From Pleurotus djamor (Eukaryota > Basidiomycota > Agaricomycetes > Agaricales > Pleurotaceae), in contig JAPEVF010000028.1 of NCBI GenBank assembly GCA_029747585.1, positions 1 to 64,000 on the forward strand: a stretch of 64,000 bases of DNA, read 5' to 3'. Position numbers and translations under genes: made by a program. The notes under the pieces were generated by a model that ran no database searches, was not told where the DNA came from, and saw only the letters and a list, made by a program, of their open reading frames with translations. Of the stretch, positions 11,250 to 20,941 are shown piece after piece; the first letter of the stretch is position 1; each line of letters begins with the position of its first letter.

Positions 11250-11738
11250 ATGCTCTCACAAAATCCCCCAACTTCCTTTCAAATCGGAGGGCTATACGTT
11301 GCTGGATTCACTCAAGCTCGCGCCCCACATATCGGATTACTCGTCGCAACAAGTGAACAACAGGGAATATTGTTCCACATACGCATAGACCGTGCCACAA
11401 GCCCCTATTGGCAGTACCAACAACGCATCCAGCCTTTAGCCAGGGATATGTTCCTCAGCTCGTTGCTCTGTATCGCCAAAGGGCCATTCAACGCTCCCGA
11501 CAGCCTGCAGACCATTGATGCAGCTGCGCGTGCGCTTTGCCCTCCCCTCAATGACGAGTTCGGACACTGCGCATCTTGGGTCCTCGACCTGATCGAAATC
11601 CTCAGCGCGGAAGGGTTGTGTACGATGAAGAGCAAAGATCAACTTGCCCTTGAGATCAATCAGTTCGCTCAAGAAAGCAAAGCCTATGCTCGCAGAAATC
11701 GGTTTCCCAACGTTGCGAATGCCGTTTTCTGTTACTAA
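11250..11738 (+). CDS. Small fungal protein of unknown function, copy 1 of a tandem pair
   Basis: A single-exon frame of 162 residues. It opens MLSQNPPTSFQIGGLYVAGF, followed by TQARAPHIGLLVAT. A later block reads DEFGHCASWVLDLIEILSAE, then GLCTMKS, and the end is a basic helix. The neighbour at 12336-12792 has the matching blocks LYIAGFAQAGQPHAALLVA, GECTAWVTRAVEALEQAG and a similar end. The pattern (an opening strand with an Ala-Gly-Phe turn, later a Cys-x-x-Trp-Val helix) resembles the small fungal families whose members begin YIALF and contain CRxWV, such as DUF6914/DUF7770-like proteins; that assignment is tentative. No signal peptide or membrane segment. Confidence 0.6.
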   Translation: MLSQNPPTSFQIGGLYVAGFTQARAPHIGLLVATSEQQGILFHIRIDRATSPYWQYQQRIQPLARDMFLSSLLCIAKGPFNAPDSLQTIDAAARALCPPLNDEFGHCASWVLDLIEILSAEGLCTMKSKDQLALEINQFAQESKAYARRNRFPNVANAVFCY

Positions 11739-12335
11739 GCCGTGTTTTCCTCTCGTAGGTGGCCAATTCTCCCAGGTGACCAACCAATTCACCTCATACC
11801 CTTGCCAGTTGATATTTTGGGTCGTCCGCAGTGTTGGTAATCTCCGTCCCGCTCAAACCCATACTGAACGATAATATATTCAGATCGCTATGAAATTTAC
11901 TCTTCCCAATCAGCCGGTGGATACACATGGGTGTAGGTCAGGGCCTGCTACAAGTAGCAATACCGTACTGGATCCTTGTTCTATATACTCGTAGAGAATA
12001 TCTATCAGCCGTGCCAGCCGCACTTTTGTCACCACATCGCGTTTGCCTGATCCTGCCGCATAATTTTGCCATATATGTAAGGAGTTCGTGTCTGTGGAGT
12101 TGTCGAAGCCTAGAATTCCAAACGGAACGAGGCAGTTCTGAAGTTTGAGCTCCGGATAAGATATGCTCGACCATAAGGTCATCACACTTCGCCTTCCAAA
12201 AAANGAAGCTGTCCGTGCAGGGCCATTACAGCTAAGGTCAGCAATGTACTACTTTCGAATAGCGAGTAGAATCGTTTCAACGTCTTCTCCAGGGTCGTCT
12301 CGACCAACTGCATTTAAAGGCTGACTATCTTTCAG
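11739..12335. other. Spacer between the tandem paralogues; may contain a 5' exon of copy 2
   Basis: No independent gene is visible. An ambiguous base follows an A-run at 12204. The first coding exon of copy 2 should lie here, because its main exon opens in mid-frame after an acceptor at 12335, but I could not place it with confidence. Confidence 0.3.
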
Positions 12336-12792
12336 GAATCCAACGGAAGCCACTACAGGCGCGCTCTATATCGCCGGCTTTGCCCAGGCTGGCCAACCGC
12401 ACGCAGCGCTCTTGGTAGCGCAAACTAGCGATGCTGGCACCATCATGCACATCACCACAAAGGGCGGCGTCGACTGGTTCTATGAAGCCCGCAGACAGAG
12501 GATCACAGATTCTATTTCTTTCACCACTCTCCTTTGCCTGAGCGACTCGGTGGATTTAGAGGCCGTCAAAAGTATCTGTGCCAAGTTAACTGTCCCAGCT
12601 GGACAAGAGTTAGGGGAGTGCACTGCATGGGTGACCCGAGCTGTCGAGGCCCTCGAACAAGCGGGAATTGTTACGATTAGCTCGAACGCCGAAGCTGTTG
12701 TCCGAGAGTTCTCGGAGTTCGCTGCAGGGAATTTTTCTTTTGCCAGGACCTCCGCCTATCCTAACATAAAGGTCTCCGCCAGCTGTTCCTAA
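12336..12792 (+). CDS. Small fungal protein of unknown function, copy 2 (start not fixed)
   Basis: The exon begins after ttcag at 12335 and reads NPTEATTGALYIAGFAQAGQ. It continues PHAALLVAQTSDAG, then VPAGQELGECTAWVTRAVEA, and ends IKVSASCS at 12790-12792. It aligns block by block with the gene at 11250-11738, so the two are tandem duplicates on the same strand about 600 bp apart that have diverged strongly. The initiating exon is upstream and not identified; the first in-frame Met inside this exon (12412) would remove the conserved opening strand, so it is unlikely to be the true start. Confidence 0.5.
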
Positions 12793-14249
12793 AGAAGGAG
12801 ATGTATGATATTAATTAGAAATTGGTGTGATGCGTCGCATTGAAGGTTCCACCTCCTTACAATATGATGTTTACTTGTGGTGTGACGTGTCTCTCTATTC
12901 CCATTCTGTCGGGGTAGAAAATTGGCAGCAATCTCCCAAAGCCAAAAGGAAATTCCTGGCATCATCGAACGTTGAACACCAGTGTTTCGGTGAAGGACTA
13001 GGATCAGCGACAAGTCAACGTTCAACTTCCATTCATCGTGCGGTCGCTGGGCAGGAAAGCTCCAGTTCCTTGGCATAATCTAACGGAGACTCACGCCTCC
13101 CTTGACGAGGAGTCTGTTCGTTTGCGAAGAAAACCAAAAACAGCCTGCCATTTCGTCGCCGTAACATCAACCATCTGGTTGCCCAGTCCAAGAATTTATC
13201 CGCTGTGTAACGGTGCTATGGCCGCTTTTCGAATAGCAGGTACCCGGGCCTGGAGTAGTAGTAGGTGACGTCGAGTTGATCGTTACCGGATGCCAGGGTA
13301 CCGACTACCACAGCCACCATGAGACGAGAGTTCAACTGGCAAAGATGCTATGTATTAACATGCATTGTGAGCTTGTGTTCCCCGACCAGTTGGCGGTAAG
13401 AATTGAATGCGTACGGGGTATCCATTGACACCGAGGGGTGAATGGTGCACGTTCTGGTCGCGATATGATCCCTATAGTGGCCTTCGCTACCTCACCATGT
13501 GCCGATGTTATCTTGGCCAAGTACGGAGTTGGGCAGGATACAAGGGTACTGTCATTTTGGTGCATGCAGTCCAGCATCACGAGAAATCGCAAATATTGGA
13601 AGATTTCCCTCCAATTTCGTCGTCGACAGATCGTCGCTCTGCAACGAAAAGGCACCATATGGTACATCCACCACGGGCGGACAACGCGAGGTCAAAGATC
13701 CTTTAATAACTCGGTCCGTAAGAGAAAGGGACCACCACATGGTTGGAACTGCGCCGTTGCCACTTCTCGACGGAGAATGATGGGATGGTCTGTTCCACAG
13801 TCCCCACCCGAGTTGCTTTGATGTCGAGGTCACCGTCGGGCACGTTGTGTGTGAAGGGGATCCGCGATGACGAGTCATGACGAAATGAGATATTCCCGGA
13901 TGCTTTGTCGAGAAATTAAGTGTTTAAGCTTGCAGGCACCGACGAACGACCGCAGGGGTATGTTTTTGGGAGACAAAGAAAATTGTGTGTGAAAAAAGTT
14001 GGACGTGGATGAGATCCATCAAGACATTTGTTCGTGATCATTCTCAGAACCAGATTTCAAACAAGCTGCATTGGGATCACATAGCAAAGGACTGCTCTCT
14101 TTCAGCTCGAGCTGGGGTGGAGGGAGTGGACAAAGAGAGGTNAAAGTGACAATTGAGGTGGATCGGGACGTTGGTAACCACAAAGCTGCCATTGTCCCTT
14201 TTGCTCCGAGCCACACCCAAGAACTCCACCAAAATGACAGACGGCTCGG
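12793..14249. other. Intergenic region with a broken coding-like stretch on the minus strand
   Basis: No intact gene. On the minus strand, about 13880-13240, several consecutive segments look coding but are split by stops and frame changes: VPDGDLDIKATRVGTVEQ, then VVDVPYGAFSLQSDDLSTTK, then SVLGQDNIGTW, then SVSMDTPYAFNSYRQLVGE, then VAVVGTLASGNDQLDVTYYY. The order and spacing suggest one decayed gene, which I do not recognise. An ambiguous base is at 14142. The remaining bases are promoter of the CBM19-like gene. Confidence 0.35.
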
Positions 14250-14257
14250 TATAAAAA
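14250..14257 (+). promoter_or_regulatory. TATA box of the CBM19-like gene
   Basis: tataaaaa, 140 bases upstream of ATG 14397, followed by pyrimidine-rich DNA (about 14280-14345) where fungal transcription starts are common. Confidence 0.55.
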
Positions 14258-14396
14258 CAGACCCTTGCATTTTATCAGACTCCTCCCATCGTTGCCTTCT
14301 TCCCCCCACCTTCCTTCTAACCTTCTAATCCCTTCTACTTTCTTTCAAGAGCTGAGCTCTGTCTTTTTCATTCATTTGCGACTTTCAGACAACAAA

Positions 14397-15944
14397 ATGG
14401 TTCATTTCTCACCGGCTTTCGTTTTCGCCATAACCGCTGCCTCGGTTCATGCTCTTCCTTTGACGAAACGCATCGCTCAGAGCATCTCTGCGTCCACCGC
14501 AAAGTGGGAGCAAGCTTGTGTATGTCTTCGTTTTTTATCTTATCACTGAGCAAAAACTGATTACCCCGCAACGGATCTGCTAGCTTGCCGCCGGAGGTGG
14601 TCAGCAATGCAACCCCGTTTCGGTCAACTCGTTTTCTACCCTTCTCGCCGCCGTGGGACCTTGTGGCCAGCAGGATGCAGCCGACTCTATGGTTGACCTC
14701 GCCAAAACTCTAGGGAACGACACAGAGATGATCAGGCTAGCCCAGATCTTTGTTCAGCAACCCCGTAACACGGTAAGTTTCCCCACAACCCGACTATACC
14801 ATTTTCGGTACTCAATGACGCTCTTCGATAGCCTACGTCCCTCTCTGTCCAGTATTGCGACAAGGCACCGAGGAACTCGGAGCTCAACGGACTCTTCCAG
14901 TGCCAATTCGCTGGTGCCAACCCCACGACCTTCGTCGGTGGTGTCGCCGTCGGGCAACCTGGGACCATTCCATTCGCTTTGAACGCCCCAGTCAGCCCTC
15001 CTGGTTCGTGCCCAGCAAGCCCGAACGCAGCTGTCCCCGATGGTGCACAACTTTCGGACATTGTTCAGAATCCGGGCGTCGGTATTGCCGGCAACGGAAA
15101 TGGAAATGGAAACAACGGAGGTAACAACAACAATACTCCCCCTCCTGCCGTCACTTCGGTGTCCTCTGCCGCTCCCCCTGCTGCTACGACTGCGCCTCCC
15201 GCTTCTGGGAACAATGGTGGTTTCAAGCTGCAAAACGGCCAAGACGCACAAGCTTTGAACGCTCAGTTCGCCGGTCTTAGCTTGCAGTCACCCTGTGAAG
15301 GTGTGTACATTCACCTTATACTTCCTCCCCCCTTTGTATTCTGATGTCTCTTCTTCTAAGACGGTGATCAAGCTTGCGTCAATGGTGGATTTGCACAGTG
15401 CGTTGGTGGCCGTTTCGTCATCGCCACTTGCAGCGCTCCCCTTCAATGTTTCGCCCTTCCCCTAGTCAACAAACCCGGAACCAGTCTCGCTTGCACCACT
15501 GAAAGCGACGCGGAAGCTCGCATCGCTGCTAGTGGTGCTACCGGCGGTTTGACTGGTGGCGCCGCTGCTCCCAACAACGGCAATAACGGCAACGCTGCCC
15601 CCGCGCCCGCTCCTTCACCCGCCGCTCCAGCTCCCAACAATGGCAACAACGCTTCCGGCGACTTCAAACTTCAGAATGGCAAGGACGCTCAAGCCCAAAA
15701 CGCCCAATTCGCTTCTCTCACAGCCGCTTCCGCGTGTCAAGATGGTCAACAAGCTTGTGTCGAAGGGGCTTTCGCTCAATGTGTCAACGGACGATTCGTT
15801 CTGACTCAGTGCGCTGGTACACTTACGTGCGCTGCGTTGCCTTTGGTCAACAAACCCGGAACGAGTATCACTTGCACCACTCAAGCTGATGCGGAGGCTC
15901 GGATTGCTGCTTCGGGGGCTACTGGTGGGTTCACCGGTGCTTGA
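14397..15944 (+). CDS. Secreted protein with two CBM19-like repeats
   Basis: Four exons (14397-14519, 14584-14772, 14853-15300, 15361-15944) give 447 residues. The N-terminus is a signal peptide (FSPAFVFAITAASVHALP) followed by a KR dibasic site. Then comes a Cys-containing helical domain that includes CGQQDAADSMVDLAKTLGND. An Asn/Gly/Pro-rich linker leads to two copies of a roughly 75-residue module. Each opens FKLQNG(Q/K)DAQAxNAQFA, then CVxGxFAQCVxGRFV, then ALPLVNKPGTS, and closes ARIAASGATGG. The second linker is Ala/Pro/Asn-rich. The repeated module resembles the chitin-binding CBM19 group found in basidiomycete secreted proteins; the function of the first domain is unknown. Chitin or wall binding is inferred from family only. 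Confidence 0.85.
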
Positions 15945-16617
15945 TTTCATCACCATAAATTCCCCTGACTTCCGTCCTGATCCTTTCTACTCGCCGAGTT
16001 TACTTTCATTTTCATTTTAGTCATAACGTTATTTTCTTGAGACTCCCATGACGCATTAAATATAGCAATTTTGTACTACTCCTTGTTGCTCGCCGCTCGC
16101 TCATCTCTGATCTCTCTGATGTGTATTTGCTATCTATCGTAGTGTTCCATGTGCTGGGCACAGTTGTATCATTAGTAAAAGAATGGAATTCAGTTGTTTT
16201 GTACAAACTCACTCTGATGGAACCCGAAATTGAAAGGGGAAGATTAACTCGATGCGAAGGGGGTGCTAACTACAAGGGGAGGACATACGGAGGGGAGGGT
16301 CAGCTCGATTGGAGATGTGCAAGACGCGAGGAACGGCGTGCACAAGAAGTTACGGACGATTCGACGTGGATTTGTTGCCAAAGAACGCCATTGGAAGGGA
16401 GGGAAAGGGCGAAAAGTACGATGAGGAGGAAAGGTGCTGCGGGCGTTGCGGTCAGATCGTGATCTGCAGGGTTTCACGACCTTCTTTGTCCTTACCTCCA
16501 ACCTGCGAAGCGCGAGAAGTGCAAGATCCAATATTGAAAGTGTTCAATTTCACCACACCAATTCCACAGTCAGCTCCAAGAAAAGAAACTATGATAGCAA
16601 AATTTTAAACTGGAAAA
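15945..16617. other. Convergent intergenic region with one copy of a dispersed repeat
   Basis: Between the stops of the CBM19-like gene (plus) and the dioxygenase gene (minus). It holds a repeat fragment at 16453-16504 that also occurs at 20857-20928. No gene seen. Confidence 0.5.
16453..16504. repeat. Dispersed repeat fragment, copy A
   Basis: Shares a 21-bp identical block (16453-16473, containing the palindrome agatcgtgatct) with 20857-20877. Two further shared blocks follow in the same order: ccttctttgt, then ttacctccaacct. Confidence 0.7.
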
Positions 16618-18109
16618 TCAGTTGATTTTACGGTACATAGCGATTCCATCCTTCCAAATTTTCTCATTTTCTTCATCGGTTGGTGGCACTACGTCCTTGG
16701 CCATCCGAAAGTCATCATGAACCCAGTGAAAGATCTCGGCGGCAGTATATTGGGTGACAGAGTAGCGAGTCTCATTTTCCGCAATGGGCGTATTGGAGTG
16801 GTATAGCGATGCCGAAGGAATGAGAATGGTGCATCCAGGGGGGNAATTCAACCACCAAGCTCAAGTCCCAGAGGACGAGATGACTTTTCTTCCGATAGTC
16901 ATACTTACCAAGGGCAGTGATGGCACACCAACCCCAGGAAAGGTTTAGTGAGTCCTTGTGCTTCTTGCAAACCGTTTGCGGCCCAAAGTTCACGGTCAGA
17001 GAAGCGAAATCGCTGCTCCTAAAGTTACGACGGAGTTGGGGATTGTGAGTAATGACGGCGTCACGAGTCGAGCGGTAGTAAGCCCCGAGGGTAGGCGCAT
17101 GGAGGTGGAGCAGATGACCCTGATATCCTGCAATGCGGCGCATGGAATTGTTCTCCAGCAATTCATTGAGTGTTTCCGAATTCACCGAGTGCCTGAGGGT
17201 CGCGTCCGGACTTCCTGGACCTCGAGTTATTCCAATAGCGAGAGCTGGAAAGCTGCCCCGATGATGGTTGACGTCGGTTGATTTGAATACGCATTGTTGA
17301 CGGGCCCTACGGATCGCGCGTTCACAGCCGTTGATGGCACTTTCCCAATCACCACTCCTCGAACTATTCCCACTAGACCCACGCACTCCGCCAGTCATAC
17401 CGGCGAAGACGCGACCTTTGATATCCACCAAGAGTGTTGTTCCGCTAAGCAAAGTCTTAGATATATATGGCAAGCAGGAAATCGTGGCTAACTCACTCAG
17501 AATCTTCATCCCAGCGTAACAGACGGAAATGTGATGGAATTGGTGTTACAGTGGATGGGGCCGCTTTCGGCCTTGCCCCTCGCCAAGCCGTTGAGACGTG
17601 TGGAAAATCACTAGAGTTACACGTTGGTAGCTGTAGGACTGCAGCCTGGGACGTGTACTTCTGCGCGCACAGCTTGGTCGTTGAGCTCTCCTCGACCTGT
17701 TGCTGGGCTCTCTGGACGGCCCGGAGAGGGCGCGAGATGCATCGCTTGCGGAACTGCCTCTTCTGTTTCCTGGAAAACTTTGGGGCGGGAGCCACACACA
17801 AATTTGGTACATGCACTGGATGACGATTCAACCGACGAGCCCCGCATCTTCGCCGTGAAACGTCCTTGCTGGCACTCAGCGTCAAGGGAGAGGGGGCGAC
17901 TCGAGGATGTGGGTGGACTTGGAGGAGGTTGTGTACGCTCGCCCTTGACATTGATTGAATCCTCAGGCGTGAGTGATTCAAAGTCAAGCTGAAAAGATAG
18001 GAAATGCGCTTGGAGTGGCTCAGAGTCTGGGTAAATGTATTAGAGAGTGAGCAGAAAATGTGCTGCTTAGCTCACCTTCTGATTTGCATGGCTGGCCAGG
18101 GTTCACCAT
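16618..18109 (-). CDS. TET/JBP-like 2OG-Fe(II) dioxygenase (Agaricomycete expansion type)
   Basis: Minus-strand exons 18109-18076, 18026-17497 and 17444-16618, with clean phases. The N-terminal part is basic (FSRKQKRQFRKRCISRPL). The dioxygenase part opens LLVDIKGRVFAGM; later blocks are HHRGSFPALAIGITRGPG and RRIAGYQGHLLHLHAP, then LTVNFGPQTVCKKHKDSLNL, where His-x-Asp are iron ligands. GWCAITALGKYD and SHLVLWDLSLVVE follow. Then PPGCTILIPSASLYHSNTPI supplies the distal His and ENETRYSVTQYTAAEIFHWV the 2OG-binding Arg. This is the fungal TET/JBP class that oxidises 5-methylcytosine in homologues and spread with KDZ transposons; no KDZ transposase is seen here. The N at 16844 breaks the frame unless it is an extra base. 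More 5' exons (to about 18400) are possible. Confidence 0.75.
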
Positions 18110-20941
18110 GGAATCTTGTTGAAGGATGGTGTTGAGAATGCATCCTATCGAAGAAGCAATGTAGCCACCTGATCAATCATTAAGAAGTCTAACAGTAGCT
18201 CACCTTTAGGGGGTATATCGAGGGGAACACTGTCGTTACGTCCAGCGATGGTTTAACAATGAGTGTGTTGATGTCAGTCAATTTAATGCCGCGTGAGTCA
18301 CAACTTAAGCCTTAGGCACTTACAAGGGCAAGCTACTACGTTGTGATCGTCGCCGTAATTCATAGGGCGCATCACGCTGGTGTCGAGTAGATCTATGTGC
18401 GTGAATGAGGCCGCGCGAGCTATAAAGAGGCAACGCGTAACAATTACCGAGGGCTAGGGCGCGGGCATCGTCATGCAAACAAACACGCTTAGCGCGTTGG
18501 GAGCAATCTGCGTAATGGACGCATAAGTTCAAAAGGTCACGAAGAAGTGTGCAGTAGCATACGCGTAGATATCATTGCCTGAAGAGGCGCGTTTGGACAT
18601 TCGGACGGGGCGTTCAAGACCAACGCTGCAACAAAGCAAGGGCTCCGATGCGCAGCCCCAATAGTCGGCGCCACGTACTGTCGAATCCCAGGCAGAGTAG
18701 CCGCGTTGGGTAAAAATGAACGAGAGACTCGAGAGTGGAAAGAGTTGAATCAAGTTGATCAAACTCCACGGTCGTGGCACGTGATGGTAAGTGACAACGC
18801 GTTTCAGGAGGAAGATAGGAGCGAATCACACGGTCAGAAACCCCGCGCCGTATCCAACCTCCAACCAACCTCAACATCTCAGCGGAGAGCAGACTTTGCG
18901 TTTACCTCCGGCTCTACACGCATAACATGCCTCCCAGGTGTAGTGGCTAATTCCCTCCCACAAACTCAATCCGTCCCTCTCCCCGCTTCCGATACCCTCC
19001 ATCCCCTGCCCCACCTTATATCGCCTGCAAACGTTGATCAATCCAGACGAAACTACGTCGTTTTAAAAGGCATCGGCTACGCCTCGACGTCCTGAAAAGT
19101 GCCAGGGGATTAGTTGAGAATTGGACGAGCTATGATGTTGGTGGGGTGGGCACTCTAGTGCTGGTTGCATCGAAAGTACGCAAACAAGACTTGGTTTTCT
19201 AGATGATCTGACGCTTACACATTGCTCATTAGGGACGTTCAAACGTTTCTCGTCATCCCGAACGTGTCCCCGTGTCGAAATACAACCGCCATCGCCCGGT
19301 CAGACTGAAGACCCCACCTAACCCAAGTCTGGTCAAACCTCATCAAGCACCCTCGGAGATCAATTGAAAACGAGCGTGGCTACGCTACGAAAACAACGAC
19401 AACGAATGCTACGCGGACCGTAGACATGCGGACGCGTAACAGCCAACGCCGTGATGGAGGGACATAGAACACCAAACATCACACAGGTGCGTCAATTCTC
19501 CCTACATTCCTTCGAAACTACTCACATACGTCTCGTATACTCTCTAGCTCCCTACAGATGTCATTTTCCCATCGATTCAAGACGTTTGAAAATTCGGGTC
19601 TTGAACTACTTTCATGGACGATTTTTTGAAAACTCGGAGTAGAGGCGTCAGGCTGCCGGGGATAGACTCGTACGACGTGGGGGAATGGACGGCCGAGTTT
19701 GCAAAAGGGTGCGGTGGGGGACGAGCGAGTTATCAAGGATTTTTTGGGCGTGAGTGGGGTGATTTGGACTTGTCGTGAGTTTTTGATGTTGTCGTTGGTT
19801 AGGATGGTGGTGCTGACTTTGCTTTTCGTCTATGTAGGGTGTCGCGATTGGTTATGAAGGTCAATGAGAGCGTTACACGTCGGGTACAAACCAACTAGTG
19901 GGCTACTTACATACCGGCGCCGAAACCCTAGTCAACTACGAGTATGGAATGAGTGTGGTAATAATACATCGCATTCAAACCTTCGTATACTATTCCGAGA
20001 GCAAGGATAAGGGAGGGGATTTTGAACACAGCATGAAGAACCAAGACCACATCAACCGCCAACGCGACGCCGCCACGGTCAGTCAATCAAGCCATGAACA
20101 TGAAAGTGCCTTTACTTACCCGTGGATATGGGATAGGTATTGATTACTGAAAGGTCGTTGGCCGGTAAACCAGCGTCCAGATCAGTGTGGACATCAGAAC
20201 TACATGGAACAAGGTGGTAAGTAAGTCAATATGCAATCAAACATGGACACATACTTACCAACAACAGAGTACATGACGAAGGCCATGATCACCGACGACG
20301 ACGGCACCGACGGCTGAGTACGATCGACACGGCGGTCAAGAGCGTCGGCGAAAGATACCTAGATCAACGAAGAAGCAAAAAACGAAATAAGCAACAAGCT
20401 CCCCATCAACGAGGATGAGGGATGACTTACGGACGGGTACGGTCGATGCCAGGAAACGGCGACGAAGGATCTAAAGAGGGAGTGGGAGCGGGGAAGTAAG
20501 TGAACGATCGAAGGGATTCTGTGATGCGACAAGTGGTCATATCATTTGATTTGGAGATAATAACAGATTAATCGTGTTTAAATATTCATATTTACTCGAG
20601 TTCAATGATCCTCAGAGCCCCCATAAATTGACCTACAGGAGAGTCTTGCGACCCTCCTCGCACACCAGGCAGTCAGGCTCTTGTCGCGACTCCTGGAGTA
20701 CAGCCAACCGGCTTCTTCGTATCAGTCTATACCCGTATGTCTTGCGTGTGTCTTCGGTTGGCTATCACGGTCTCCACGCGTGAGTTCAGAGATCATTGGA
20801 CCGTTGTTGGACCGACTCTATTGACTCTATTTACCACACAACTCCGGCGCTAGTTCCAGATCGTGATCTGCAGGGTTCCGCGGCTTCGCCTTCTTTGTTC
20901 AACTCCCATCTACGTTTACCTCCAACCTCCGCCTCATCAAT
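18110..20941. other. Long region without a defensible gene; possible upstream exons and repeat copy B
   Basis: On the minus strand at about 18190-18240 the reading SVPLDIPPKG splices in phase to CILNTILQQDSMVNPG of the dioxygenase gene, and VCLHDDARALAL at about 18440-18480 also looks coding. These may be its 5' exons, but I could not build a complete model. From 18.9 to 20.8 kb there are only short frames. Repeat copy B occupies 20857-20928, just before the Gfd2-like start. Confidence 0.35.
20857..20928. repeat. Dispersed repeat fragment, copy B
   Basis: Second copy of the fragment at 16453-16504; see that entry for the shared blocks. It ends 14 bases before the start codon of the Gfd2-like gene, so it may be that gene's 5' leader or core promoter. 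Confidence 0.65.

Noticed and set aside
13407..13821. Plus-strand frames in 13.4-13.8 kb
   Set aside because: They overlap the minus-strand coding-like segments and look like shadows of them, with Arg/His-rich composition.
18320..18877. Extra N-terminal exons of the dioxygenase gene
   Set aside because: Some segments look coding, but phases could not be joined without a stop, so the gene is drawn from 18109.
19898..20320. Possible small gene at 19.9-20.3 kb (plus)
   Set aside because: Short frames with acceptable splice signals but no recognisable domain and no stable frame across them.
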